Shown: piece after piece, positions 24,984 through 33,426 of the stretch | Numbering within the stretch: the first letter of the stretch is position 1 | How the letters are laid out: each line of letters opens with the position of its first letter | NCBI RefSeq assembly: GCF_042654985.1 | Contig: NZ_JBHSMT010000028.1 | Location: 248,001-312,000, forward strand | DNA from: Paraherbaspirillum soli | GTDB taxonomy: Bacteria > Pseudomonadota > Gammaproteobacteria > Burkholderiales > Burkholderiaceae_D | Direction: 5' to 3' | Length of the DNA stretch: 64,000 nt | Program-made: the position numbers and the translations under genes | The notes under the pieces: model-generated | Database searches by the model: none | What the model was told of the DNA's origin: nothing | Seen by the model: only the letters and a program-made list of their open reading frames with translations

Positions 24984-25289
24984 GGCTCATCGACAGCAAA
25001 AATAGTGTTTGAACTTCAAGAAAATCTGCGCTATCTTGCTCAGGTCGTGAGAAAGAGCGGCCTGGTTGAACAGCCAGTGTTATGCGTAGTACCGGGCAGA
25101 CAGCCGCCCCCCGGGCGGTTTTTCTTCGTCTGCCCCTATCAAAGTGCGCCTTCTAAGGTGGGCCTTGGTAGGGAGGGCTTCGGCCCTGCCGGCTTATGGT
25201 ACTTACGCACCGGTCTGTTCACCCTGCCTTGCGCCCGCCACCTTCGTCAGCCGATGAAGGGCGGAAACCCCGCCGCAAAAGGAGATCGC
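24984..25289 (+). ncRNA. structured leader RNA (candidate riboregulator) of the 25290 gene
   Basis: Three stable hairpins lie in the 200 bases before the start codon. The first is nested: outer stem GGGCAGAC (25094-25101) with GTCTGCCC (25128-25135), inner stem CCGCCC (25104-25109) with GGGCGG (25113-25118), then TTTTTC, which looks like an intrinsic terminator. The second is AGGGC-TTCG-GCCCT at 25174-25187, with a UUCG tetraloop. The third is GGCGG/CCGCC at 25260-25274, three bases upstream of the AAGGAG ribosome site. A leader of this kind suggests attenuation or translational control. Class and ligand are unknown. Confidence 0.5.
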
Positions 25290-25649
25290 ATGACCTACGC
25301 AAAAAATGCCAACAAAACTTATATCTTCCCGCCTGAACCCGGCTCGCCCGAAGCAGCGCTGCACAAGCCGTTTTCCTGGCTGGTCCCGGAACTGCAGCAC
25401 GACCCCGACGCGCAATTTTCATCTGTTACGAAGAACTTCAGCTTTGGCATCAAACGCTGCCTGCAACTGATCCACGCCACCGATTTGGCCAGCGGCGTTT
25501 ATGCCGACCCGGCGCACCCGCCATTGCTGAGCGTCGATGTCCGCGAGGAGCTGATGCTGTTTTCCATTGATGCCGCCGACGAGTTGGGAGAAAAGGCGGC
25601 CAGGGACATTGAACGCCGCAATGAAAAGTATTTAAAAGAGCGTCGGTAG
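25290..25649 (+). CDS. small orphan protein (119 aa) with structured leader
   Basis: I do not recognise the family with certainty. The ATG follows AAAAGGAGATCGC, a strong ribosome site, so the long upstream frame extension is not real. The protein is soluble, with a Pro-rich N-terminus (YIFPPEPGSPEAALHKPFSWLVPEL), a middle helix (FGIKRCLQLIHATDLASGV) and a charged amphipathic C-terminal helix ending ADELGEKAARDIERRNEKYL. A closely similar C-terminus survives as a fragment at 49403-49480. The style (small, helical, isolated, conserved leader, repeats on both sides) recalls orphan cassette-like families seen in pseudomonads. Confidence 0.7.
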   Translation: MTYAKNANKTYIFPPEPGSPEAALHKPFSWLVPELQHDPDAQFSSVTKNFSFGIKRCLQLIHATDLASGVYADPAHPPLLSVDVREELMLFSIDAADELGEKAARDIERRNEKYLKERR

Positions 25650-25667
25650 CTTGCGCTTTCCAGTAAT

Positions 25668-25763
25668 GTAGGGCGGAAAAGCGCAGCGCCTTCCGCCGTT
25701 TCGGACGCATCAAACACCGGCGGAGCATCCGGCGGCGGATAACGCTGCGCTCATCCGCCCTAC
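25668..25763. repeat. 96-bp GTAGGGCGGA palindromic repeat, copy 3
   Basis: Exactly 96 bp. It starts 18 bases after the stop of the 25290 gene and is followed by GCACGTAGCAGTTAATCGGG, a tail also found after copy 4. Copies 3 and 4 with their tails form a ~211-bp near-tandem duplication. Confidence 0.87.
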
Positions 25764-25813
25764 GCACGTAGCAGTTAATCGGGGACATAGTTCAAGAGGC
25801 GTCGTAGATACTG

Positions 25814-25877
25814 TGGTTGAGCCGAAGGCGAAGCCCAACCGCTGCGACGACGGTGAAAACGTTGGGCTTTCCGGTTA
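25814..25877. repeat. GTTGGGCTT hairpin repeat, copy 2
   Basis: GGTTGAGCCGAAGGCGAAGC pairs in part with CGTTGGGCTTTCCGGTT. It abuts copy 4 of the 96-bp element directly, so the two families are physically joined here. Confidence 0.65.
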
Positions 25878-25878
25878 T

Positions 25879-25974
25879 GTAGGGCGGAAAAGCGTAGCGC
25901 CTTCCGCCGTTTCGGACGCATCAAACACTGGCGGAGCATCCAGCGGCGGATAACGCTGCGCTCATCCGCCCTAC
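25879..25974. repeat. 96-bp GTAGGGCGGA palindromic repeat, copy 4
   Basis: Exactly 96 bp and almost identical to copy 3, with the same downstream tail (GCACGTAGCAGTTAATCGGG, then a GAGGCG block near 26007). Confidence 0.87.
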
Positions 25975-26081
25975 GCACGTAGCAGTTAATCGGGGACATG
26001 GTTTAAGAGGCGCCGTCAGGGCGAAAAGCTGAGTCCGCCAAGACAGCAGCACGTAAAAACAACCCTCCGCGATCCGACACC

Positions 26082-26113
26082 AAAAAGCCCCTCCCGTCAC
26101 CGGAAGAGGCTTT
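26082..26113 (-). terminator. rho-independent terminator of the LPMO gene
   Basis: On the minus strand an 11-bp stem with two mismatched or GU pairs (AGCCTCTTCCG / CGGGAGGGGCT, loop GTGA) is followed by TTTTT. It lies 93 bases past the LPMO stop. Confidence 0.8.
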
Positions 26114-26205
26114 CAGTCGACCAGCGCAAGCGCTATCGAGATGACACATGCGTATATCTGACAAGCCGCGACATCATCCCGGCTTGCCTGCGATGCACGC
26201 GGGCC

Positions 26206-27714
26206 TTACTTGGCAGCCCAGGCTTCCGTCCAAGCCAAACCTTTACCCGGCTCATAATACATAGCCGATTGACCGCACCAGCCGGCAGAAGCACCTGGTT
26301 TGCACTCAAAGATTTTGCCGTCGTTGATCACCAGGTCGCCGCCCTTGTAGATAGTGCCTTCCTTGTACGCAGGGTGATTGCCGCCGTCACCGTCACCGCC
26401 ACCGGTTTTGGCTTTGACCTTGACCGAATGGCTGGCCGAAGCGCTGGTCTTGCCGTCGTTGACGATGACCTTGAACGCGAACGTCTTGTCTTTCGCCAGT
26501 TCCGGCGCGGTGAAGCTCAAGCTAGCGCCGTTCGGCGTGGCGACGATACCTGGCGGCACGTCCCATTTGAACGTCAGCGGATCGCCATCCGGATCGCTGG
26601 AGCCCGCTGCCGACAAGGTCACTTGCTGGCCGGCTTCCGCTGTTGCCGGACCGGTTGCTACTGCGACCGGTGGCTTGTTGGCCGGTGGATTGCCGCCGCC
26701 ATTGTCGCCGCCGCCGTTATCGCCACCTGTCGCATGGTCGATTTCGAAGTTATACAGCTTGCCGTTGCCGAAGATATCGTTCTCGGTGCCGTTGAGCACC
26801 GGCTCGATCTTGCCATCCTTGCCCAGCTTGCCGATCTTGACCCGCTGCGATTGGCCGTTGACCTTTTGCGCCAGCGCATAAATCCATTGCGCCGCCGGAG
26901 TCTGGTCCGCCGCTACGGTAATCGTGTGCTTTTCAACATCGCTGCCGCGGGTTTTGTCGAATACACGCAGGGTGATGTCGTGGCCCATCACAGCGCTGCC
27001 GCCGCGCACCGGGCCGATAGGCTTCCAGCTCGACGGCGCGCCGCCGGCGATATCGATATCGGAACAGCCATAGAACGCTTCTTGGCTATCGCTGCGCTGC
27101 CAGACGTAATACAGGATGTGCTTGCCTGTCATGCCAGTCGGGACCGTGACGTCCATCGTCGACTCACCGGGGATACCTGGCCCCTTGCCGACGCCGCCGA
27201 TCTCTTGCAGATCATCCCAGCGCAGCGTGCGCGAATAGTCGTAACTATCCTTGCTGATGTAAAACTTGAAATATTCAGTCGCATGCTGCGCAGTCTGGTT
27301 ATAAGTCAGCGTCAGCTTGCCGTTGGCATCCGGACTGACCACGGTCGCCTTCCACGGCGACAGCAAATCCAGTCCCTTGCGCCCTTCGGAGCCGCCGGAG
27401 CACAACAGGCCATTAGGGACTACCGCAGTATGGTTGCCACCGGCCCCACCCTGGCTATTGCCCTGCCAGGTATAAAAAATATCGGTTCCGCTGGTTTCCT
27501 TGGCGGCGCGACAAGCCGGATCGCTCGGACTTTCAGGGTTTTCACCCATGGCCGTGCTACAGATATAGGCGCGGCTGGGCGGATTGACCACCGTACCGTG
27601 CGCGGAAGCGATGGTCGGCGCCAGCGACATGGCGGCGACCGCCAGTTGCGTCAATACCAGCGCCGGAGCCAGGCCTTTGACAAACTTGTTCTTCGGATTA
27701 TGCGATTGCTTCAT
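26206..27714 (-). CDS. chitin-type lytic polysaccharide monooxygenase (AA10) with PKD and chitin-binding modules
   Basis: The ATG at 27714 follows AAAGGATC; the frame continues upstream without support. The signal peptide ends IASA|H, leaving His39 as the mature N-terminus of the copper histidine brace; the second ligand is His144 (TAQHATEYF) and the axial residue is Phe214 (EAFYGC). A GbpA-like second domain follows (near 245-320), then a PKD-like domain (about 335-425, SSDPDGDPLTFKWDV) and a C-terminal CBM5/12-type module (YKGGDLVINDGKIFECK, WTEAW). AA10 enzymes oxidatively cut chitin or cellulose. Secretion by the nearby type II system is likely but inferred. Confidence 0.95.
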   Translation of the reverse strand: MKQSHNPKNKFVKGLAPALVLTQLAVAAMSLAPTIASAHGTVVNPPSRAYICSTAMGENPESPSDPACRAAKETSGTDIFYTWQGNSQGGAGGNHTAVVPNGLLCSGGSEGRKGLDLLSPWKATVVSPDANGKLTLTYNQTAQHATEYFKFYISKDSYDYSRTLRWDDLQEIGGVGKGPGIPGESTMDVTVPTGMTGKHILYYVWQRSDSQEAFYGCSDIDIAGGAPSSWKPIGPVRGGSAVMGHDITLRVFDKTRGSDVEKHTITVAADQTPAAQWIYALAQKVNGQSQRVKIGKLGKDGKIEPVLNGTENDIFGNGKLYNFEIDHATGGDNGGGDNGGGNPPANKPPVAVATGPATAEAGQQVTLSAAGSSDPDGDPLTFKWDVPPGIVATPNGASLSFTAPELAKDKTFAFKVIVNDGKTSASASHSVKVKAKTGGGDGDGGNHPAYKEGTIYKGGDLVINDGKIFECKPGASAGWCGQSAMYYEPGKGLAWTEAWAAK

Positions 27715-27910
27715 TAAAGATCCTTTAAAGGGTGGAAAATGGCCGGTTAGCCACCATGGCGGATCAACAATCGCCGGCACGGTAGCGTTTCCAGGTGGCG
27801 CCATTGTTCCAGCGCGATCAGCGCGGCTCAAAGAATCTCAAAGGAGTCTAAAAGGCAGGGAAGATTTGTTGTTAGAATCTATCCCCTTCCATCTTCAAAT
27901 CAAACCGACA

Positions 27911-28534
27911 ATGCGCGAAGTCCCCGACCTGATTGCTTGCGAAGGATGCGATGCGCTGTATCGCAAGCAGCCATTGGGCCACGCTGAAATCGCCCGCTGT
28001 CTGCGCTGCGGCACCGAACTGGAGCGCGATCCGGGCAGTCAGCGCGAACGGCTGCTGCCGCTGACCGTGGCGGCCCTGATTCTGTTCGTCATCGCCAACG
28101 CCTTCCCTATCGTCGAGATCGAACTGCAAGGTTTGCGCAGCCAGACCACGCTGTTCGGCGCCATCCTGTCGTTGCAGGCCGAGGGCATGTCGCTGGTGGC
28201 GCTGCTGGTGCTGGCCACCACCATCCTGTCGCCGCTGTTGCAGTTATTGTTCCTGTTCTATTTGCTGATCCCGCTCGCGCGGCAAGTGCGGCCGCCCGGA
28301 TTCAGCTGGCTGGTGCGCGCCATGCAAGCCATGCGGCCGTGGGGCATGGTCGAAGTTTTCCTGCTGGGCGTGCTGGTGGCGGTGGTCAAATTATCGAATA
28401 TGGCGACCGTCTTGCCGGACGCCGCATTGTGGGCCTTTGGCGGGCTGACGGTGGTATTGACTGCCGTGTTTTCTTTCGATCCGCGTTATTTCTGGCAGAT
28501 GGCGATGGAACCACCGGAAGCAACGCGCTCATGA
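27911..28534 (+). CDS. pqiA: PqiA-like membrane protein, first half
   Basis: The 207-residue protein begins with two CxxC zinc-ribbon pairs (CEGC, CLRC), then four membrane helices with the family block ANAFPIVEIELQG and MRPWGMVEVFLLGVLVAVVKL. In E. coli PqiA one protein contains two such halves; here they are separate adjacent genes. PqiA works with the MCE protein PqiB and lipoprotein PqiC in lipid transport between membranes and envelope integrity. The ribosome site is weak. It diverges from the LPMO gene with ~200 bases between. Confidence 0.92.
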   Translation: MREVPDLIACEGCDALYRKQPLGHAEIARCLRCGTELERDPGSQRERLLPLTVAALILFVIANAFPIVEIELQGLRSQTTLFGAILSLQAEGMSLVALLVLATTILSPLLQLLFLFYLLIPLARQVRPPGFSWLVRAMQAMRPWGMVEVFLLGVLVAVVKLSNMATVLPDAALWAFGGLTVVLTAVFSFDPRYFWQMAMEPPEATRS

Positions 28535-29199
28535 AGCAGGCGAACAATCCCGGCGACGGCGACGACCTGGCGCTGCCGACTGCCGCCAGCCTGGGCATGG
28601 TGTCCTGCCGTCGTTGCGCGGCCGTCTGGCAAGGCGCCGGCGAACATGAACGCTGCGGCCGCTGCGATACCCCGCTGCATGCGCGCAAGCCGGCCAGCAT
28701 CCAGTGCACCTGGGCCTTGCTGGTCGCCGCCTGCATCATGTACCTGCCGGCCAACCTGATGCCGGTCATGATCACCAAAACGCTGTTCGGCGTGCAGCAG
28801 GACACCATCATGAGCGGCGTGATTTATTTCTGGGTGTCCGGCGAATGGGAGCTGGCCGCGATTATCTTTATCGCCAGCTTTTTGGTGCCCTTGTTCAAGC
28901 TGACGGCGCTGATTTTATTGACCGCGACCGCGCAGCGGCGCAGCCGCTGGCGCCGCCTGGAACGCACCAAGCTGTACCACGTGATAGAAGCGATCGGCCG
29001 CTGGTCGATGCTGGATGTATTCGTGGTGTCGCTGCTGGCCGGATTGGTGCAGATCGACGGCTTCGCCAGGATCAATGCCGGCTTCGGCGTGTTGGCGTTC
29101 GGCTCGGTGGTGGTGCTGACCATGCTGGCCTCGCTGACTTTCGATCCGCGCCTGATTTGGGACGATAAAGAGACAGAACACAACGAAAGCAAAAAATGA
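28531..29199 (+). CDS. PqiA-like membrane protein, second half
   Basis: This 222-residue protein repeats the PqiA half-architecture: paired cysteines (CRRC, CGRC), the motif YLPANLMPVMITKTLFG and four membrane helices with GRWSMLDVFVVSLLAGLVQ. It overlaps the first half by 4 bases (ATGA) and pqiB by 4 bases. Together the two genes cover the content of one full-length PqiA, so a hetero-oligomer is expected. Confidence 0.92.
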   Translation: MKQANNPGDGDDLALPTAASLGMVSCRRCAAVWQGAGEHERCGRCDTPLHARKPASIQCTWALLVAACIMYLPANLMPVMITKTLFGVQQDTIMSGVIYFWVSGEWELAAIIFIASFLVPLFKLTALILLTATAQRRSRWRRLERTKLYHVIEAIGRWSMLDVFVVSLLAGLVQIDGFARINAGFGVLAFGSVVVLTMLASLTFDPRLIWDDKETEHNESKK

Positions 29200-30824
29200 G
29201 TGAAGACAAACAAGATCCTCAATTACCCCCGCTGCCCTCCCCCAAAATCAGCCGCAAGCGTCAATGGCTGCCATCGCTGGTGTGGCTGATCCCGATCGTG
29301 GCCGCCGTGGTCGGCCTGGTCCTGGTCGCCAGGATCCTGAACGAGCGCGGGCCGGAAATCACGATCACCTTCCGCACCGCCGAAGGACTGGAAGCCGGCA
29401 AAACCAAGGTCAAATACAAGGATGTCGACATCGGCACGGTGCAGGCCATCAAGCTGAGCAAAGACCGTTCGCACGTATTGGCGGAAGTGCAATTGTCGAA
29501 AGAGGCGGAAAGCTTCACCGCCGCCGATACCCGCTTCTGGGTGGTGCGGCCGCGAGTCGCGGCATCCGGCATATCGGGCCTCGGCACTTTCTTATCGGGC
29601 GCCTATATCGGCGCCGATGCCGGTACTTCGGCAGAAACAAAACAGGTATTTACCGGCCTGGAAGTGCAGCCCATCATCCAGGTCGGCGCCTCCGGCCGCC
29701 AATACTTGCTGCATGCGAGCGACCTGGGGTCGCTGGATATCGGCTCGCCGGTGTACTACCGGCGCATCAAGGTCGGCCAGGTGGCGGCTTACGACCTCGA
29801 TAGCGACGGCAAGGGCGTCACGCTGCGCATCTTTATCGACACGCCTTACGACAAATTCATCGGCATGAACACCCGCTTCTGGCATGCCAGCGGCTTCGAC
29901 ATGCAAATCAATGCCAGCGGCTTCAAGCTGCGCACGCAATCGCTGGCGACCGTGGTGCTGGGCGGCATCGCGTTCCAGTCGGCCGACGACGACCTCGGTG
30001 CGCCGGCGGTCGCCAACACCGCCTTCGCGCTGGCCGAAGATGAGAGCGCCGCCTTCAAAGAGCCGGACGGCAAGGCCGACACCCTGCTGCTCTACTTCAA
30101 CCAGTCCCTGCGCGGCCTGACGCCAGGCGCCAGCGTCGATTTCCGCGGCGTGGTGCTGGGCGAAGTGAAGTCGATCGGGATCGACTACGACGCCGCCAAG
30201 CGCGAATTCAAAATGCCGGTGGTAGTGCAGATTTACCCCGAACGCCTGGGCCGCAAGTTTGCCGAGGATGAACGCCACTCCAGCCGCACTCCGCAGCAGC
30301 GGCTGCAATACATGGTCAGCCGCGGCTTGCGGGCGCAGCTGCGCACCGGCAACCTGCTGACCGGACAGCTGTATGTCGCGCTCGACTTCTTCCCGAAAGC
30401 GCCGGCGGTGCAGCTCGACACGTCCAAACCCTTGACCGAGCTGCCGACCATTCCGAATAGCCTGGATGAAGTGCAGGCGCAAATCGCGGAAATCGCTCGC
30501 AAGCTCAGCAAGGTCCCGTTCGATCAGATCGGCAGCGATTTGCAAAAGACGCTGGGCACCCTCAATCGCACGCTGACCACCACCGAACAACTGGTGCAAC
30601 ACCTGAACAGCGATGTCGCGCCGGAGATGACGGCCGCGATGAAAGACGTGCGCAAGACGCTCAATGCGGCCGAACGCACGCTGTCGTCCGATGCGCCGTT
30701 GCAGCAGGACATACGCCAGACCTTGCAGGAACTGACGCGCTCGGCCGCATCGCTGCGGGTCTTGACCGATTATCTGGAACGCCATCCCGAATCGCTGATC
30801 CGGGGCAAGCAGGAGGACAAATAA
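29196..30824 (+). CDS. pqiB: PqiB, MCE-domain protein
   Basis: The 542-residue protein has one N-terminal membrane helix (WLPSLVWLIPIVAAVVGLVLVARIL) and three MCE/MlaD domains (starting near 45 GPEITITFRTAEGLEAGKT, near 160 and near 290 ADTLLLYFNQSLRGLTPGA), then a helical C-terminus (AQIAEIARKLSKVPFDQIG, LNRTLTTTEQLVQHL). In E. coli PqiB the domains stack as a tube and the C-terminal helices form a needle across the periplasm. Overlaps at both ends show a tight operon. Confidence 0.96.
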   Translation: MSEDKQDPQLPPLPSPKISRKRQWLPSLVWLIPIVAAVVGLVLVARILNERGPEITITFRTAEGLEAGKTKVKYKDVDIGTVQAIKLSKDRSHVLAEVQLSKEAESFTAADTRFWVVRPRVAASGISGLGTFLSGAYIGADAGTSAETKQVFTGLEVQPIIQVGASGRQYLLHASDLGSLDIGSPVYYRRIKVGQVAAYDLDSDGKGVTLRIFIDTPYDKFIGMNTRFWHASGFDMQINASGFKLRTQSLATVVLGGIAFQSADDDLGAPAVANTAFALAEDESAAFKEPDGKADTLLLYFNQSLRGLTPGASVDFRGVVLGEVKSIGIDYDAAKREFKMPVVVQIYPERLGRKFAEDERHSSRTPQQRLQYMVSRGLRAQLRTGNLLTGQLYVALDFFPKAPAVQLDTSKPLTELPTIPNSLDEVQAQIAEIARKLSKVPFDQIGSDLQKTLGTLNRTLTTTEQLVQHLNSDVAPEMTAAMKDVRKTLNAAERTLSSDAPLQQDIRQTLQELTRSAASLRVLTDYLERHPESLIRGKQEDK

Positions 30825-31438
30825 TGACATTAAGCACATCCCGCCTATGCAGCCTGGCTGCCGCGCTGCTGCTGGCCGCTTGCGCCTCGGCGCCGACCCG
30901 CTACTACACGTTGTCGGCGCCGCTGCCGGACGCTGCCGTCGCGCAAACTCCACCCATCTTCATCGAAGTGATGCCGGTCGCCGTGCCGGAACGGCTGGCG
31001 CGTCCGCAGTTGGTGGTGCGTCCGCAAGGTGTGCAAAATGCGCGCGTGGAGATCCTGGAACAGGATCGCTGGTCGTCGCCGTTCAATAACGAACTGCGCG
31101 ATGCCCTGGCCGGCGGCATCGCCAACCGGCTGGGCGCGGTCGACGTCACGCGCGGCGGCCGCCCATCGTCGCAAGCGGCCTATCGGATCGCGGTCGAACT
31201 GCGTCATTACGATGCCGTGCCGGGCGCGCAAGTACAGGCGACATTCGGCTGGACTATTACCCGCTCGGACGACAGCCGTAGCGCGGCCTGCCAGTTATCC
31301 GTCACGGAAGCGGTCAACGGCGCCGGCATGGATGCGCTGGCACTGGGCGTGCAGCGCGCGGTAGCGGCGGCGGCAGCGGCGATTTCTGCGAATGTGACGG
31401 CGCTGCAGGCGAATCGCACCGTGCAGTGCGGCGGATAA
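30824..31438 (+). CDS. pqiC: PqiC (YmbA-type) outer-membrane lipoprotein
   Basis: The 204-residue precursor has a lipobox (LLLAAC, Cys20) and the conserved start of this family (ASAPTRYYTLSAPL), followed by the ABC-transporter auxiliary-type fold (VAVPERLARPQLVVR, DRWSSPFNNELRDALAGGIANRLG). It would anchor the distal end of PqiB at the outer membrane. The start overlaps the pqiB stop (TAATG). It is the last gene of this operon. Confidence 0.93.
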   Translation: MTLSTSRLCSLAAALLLAACASAPTRYYTLSAPLPDAAVAQTPPIFIEVMPVAVPERLARPQLVVRPQGVQNARVEILEQDRWSSPFNNELRDALAGGIANRLGAVDVTRGGRPSSQAAYRIAVELRHYDAVPGAQVQATFGWTITRSDDSRSAACQLSVTEAVNGAGMDALALGVQRAVAAAAAAISANVTALQANRTVQCGG

Positions 31439-31564
31439 GGTCAGCCACTCTCCAATGCTGTCCATGCACTTATTTAGTTCCGCTTCTCGATGAGCAATAG
31501 GACACCCCCCAAGTAGCCCGCAAAGCGCTACGTCCTGCGGCAGCAGTTCGGCGTTGCCAAGCCG

Positions 31565-32848
31565 CTAACGATAAGTAGCATTGATCGTAATCGCGCCATT
31601 GGCGGTGCCGGGCACGACTTCGCTGGCGGTCTGCTTGTAGCGCACCTTGAACCCGTAGCCGTTCTGCGCATTGGCGCTGGTCGTGGTCCAGTCGACGCTG
31701 CCGGCCGGCGCCACGGTTTTGCCGTCCTTATCCAGCAATTCGATTGCGACCCCTTTGGCGGTGCTGTCGCTGCTGAGCGGGAACAAGGTGTCGCCGCTGG
31801 TGCCGGATAGGCCAAACGTGATGCCGCTCAGGCTGCTGTCGCAGCCGGCAAAGCTGAGCTTGGCATCGACCGAGGACGAGGTCGCGCCAGTGCCGCTGAA
31901 CACCGATGCTGCGACATTGCCCAGGCTGACGGTGGCCGGCCCCGACATGGTGCAGGTTGGGGTGGTGATGGTGCCGGTAGTGACATTGAAACTGGCGGCC
32001 TGCACATCGGAATATCCCGGAGGGGTACGGAAATTGATATAGCCATACTGCTTGAAATCCAGCGTGCCGGCGGTAATTGGTCCGGTCTTGATAAGCCTGA
32101 ATTCGATGTTTCCACCATGCCAGTAATAGCTCCCGGAAAATCCCTTGCCTTCCGCGGTAGAAGTGAATGCGCCGCCGTTACCGTCGCTGGTCGGGACGAT
32201 TTGATAGCCGATGCCGCTGAGGTTGGTGCTGTACACATCGGTATAGCCTGACACCAGCTTGCCCTCTGTCGTCCGTCTCTGTGGGTAGCTAGTGTCCCGA
32301 CAGTCGGTCACGATATTGCCGGCCGTGGGCATGTTGACCGTGACGGTTTTGATGGTTGCGCCAACCGCAGTATTTGACGGCACGGAGATGCTGCCTAACG
32401 GCACGTCGCGCTTCGCAGTGGTCCACGATGAGGTTAACTCGCAATTACCGACAGCTTTAATCCGTATTTTGGATACATCCCATATGATCATGGGATATTC
32501 TTGACTCGATACGTACGTGAACCAGTCCCAGCCTAACGATCCTCTCCCATAAATATAAAGCCGTCTGACGTTGTGGAACGAAAATGAGTGAACATGGAAG
32601 TTGGGCATAGAAAACTCCACTTCTTCACCGTAGTCATTTACGCTCTTGCAAATAGACTGCCCTTTGTAATTTGCCTCGCGATACACACAAACTGCCCCCG
32701 CACGTGCTTCAGAGTTGAGTATCAATGTCATTACTAGAGCAGCAAGCAACTGGATGACGATTTTCGCCACGCGTGCTGGCACCACCTGAGCACAGATAGC
32801 GTGCGGCGAGGCCTCGCGGCTTTGCACTTGGTGACTCGTATTATTCAT
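31565..32848 (-). CDS. fimbrial tip adhesin with N-terminal beta/gamma-crystallin-like domain
   Basis: The ATG at 32848 follows GAGGGAATCGGGG and begins 18 bases after the minor-pilin gene; an in-frame TTG at 32863 is less likely. The signal peptide ends NSEARA|G near residue 50. Residues ~51-120 hold a Greek-key-like pattern (CVYREANYKGQSIC) that resembles beta/gamma-crystallin or I36 inhibitor folds. The C-terminal ~140 residues are a FimA-type pilin domain (TCTMSGPATVSLGNV, VPGTANGAITINATYR) for donor-strand assembly. As the last operon gene with a two-domain structure it is the probable tip adhesin. Its ligand is unknown. Confidence 0.82.
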   Translation of the reverse strand: MNNTSHQVQSREASPHAICAQVVPARVAKIVIQLLAALVMTLILNSEARAGAVCVYREANYKGQSICKSVNDYGEEVEFSMPNFHVHSFSFHNVRRLYIYGRGSLGWDWFTYVSSQEYPMIIWDVSKIRIKAVGNCELTSSWTTAKRDVPLGSISVPSNTAVGATIKTVTVNMPTAGNIVTDCRDTSYPQRRTTEGKLVSGYTDVYSTNLSGIGYQIVPTSDGNGGAFTSTAEGKGFSGSYYWHGGNIEFRLIKTGPITAGTLDFKQYGYINFRTPPGYSDVQAASFNVTTGTITTPTCTMSGPATVSLGNVAASVFSGTGATSSSVDAKLSFAGCDSSLSGITFGLSGTSGDTLFPLSSDSTAKGVAIELLDKDGKTVAPAGSVDWTTTSANAQNGYGFKVRYKQTASEVVPGTANGAITINATYR

Positions 32849-32865
32849 CCCCGATTCCCTCAACC

Positions 32866-33426
32866 TTAGTCATAGCTGATATCGACCGTCACGCTGCCAT
32901 TAGCAGTGCCCGGCGTCACCGCCGCAGTAGTTTGCTTATAACGGGCAAACAATTTATAGCCGGTCGCCGCAGCAGCGGTGTTGGCTGGCGTCCAGTTCAG
33001 CGTCGTGCCGGGCTTCAGCACGGTCTTGCCATCGGTATTCAGCAGTTCCAGCGCGACGCCGCTGGCCGCGCCGCTGCCGGCGCTGAGCTTGAACAAGTCG
33101 GGGTTGACGCTGTCGGCGTCTTTGTCCGCGCCGATTTTCAGCGCCACCTTCAGGTTGGTCACCGACGGGCAGTTCAGCTTCACATAAAAATCCTTGGCCG
33201 CGCTGGTGGCGCCGACCGCGTTGAAGTCGCCGGCGCCGATGCTGCCCATGGCCACTGTTTGATTGGCGTCGGCAGCGTTGACGGTACAACTGGTGGCGGT
33301 GATGGTGCCGGTCACATTGAGCGTGATGCTGTCGGCCAGCGCCGGCGCATTGCTGGCAGCGACCAGCAATGCCGTCAGCAGTGCCAGCCGACGCCGGCTG
33401 CGGCGTGAGGTATGCCTGATGTTCAT
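32866..33426 (-). CDS. minor fimbrial subunit
   Basis: The 186-residue precursor has a signal peptide (APALA|DS) and a type 1 pilin fold: two cysteines forming the usual disulfide (SCTVN, LNCPS), and the conserved C-terminus YKQTTAAVTPGTANGSVTVDISYD with the penultimate Tyr. It starts inside the usher gene (ATGA overlap). It is a structural or adaptor subunit between the usher and the adhesin gene. Confidence 0.9.
   Translation of the reverse strand: MNIRHTSRRSRRRLALLTALLVAASNAPALADSITLNVTGTITATSCTVNAADANQTVAMGSIGAGDFNAVGATSAAKDFYVKLNCPSVTNLKVALKIGADKDADSVNPDLFKLSAGSGAASGVALELLNTDGKTVLKPGTTLNWTPANTAAAATGYKLFARYKQTTAAVTPGTANGSVTVDISYD

Noticed and set aside
24753..25289. N-terminal extension of the 25290 gene through the repeats
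   Set aside because: It would translate a 96-bp repeat and a hairpin leader; the internal ATG has a strong ribosome site.
24727..26020. Repeat cluster considered as a CRISPR array
   Set aside because: Units are long, few, palindromic and irregularly spaced, with no cas genes in the window.
30845..31231. Minus-strand frame opposite pqiC
   Set aside because: Shadow of the lipoprotein gene, whose lipobox and family start are clear.
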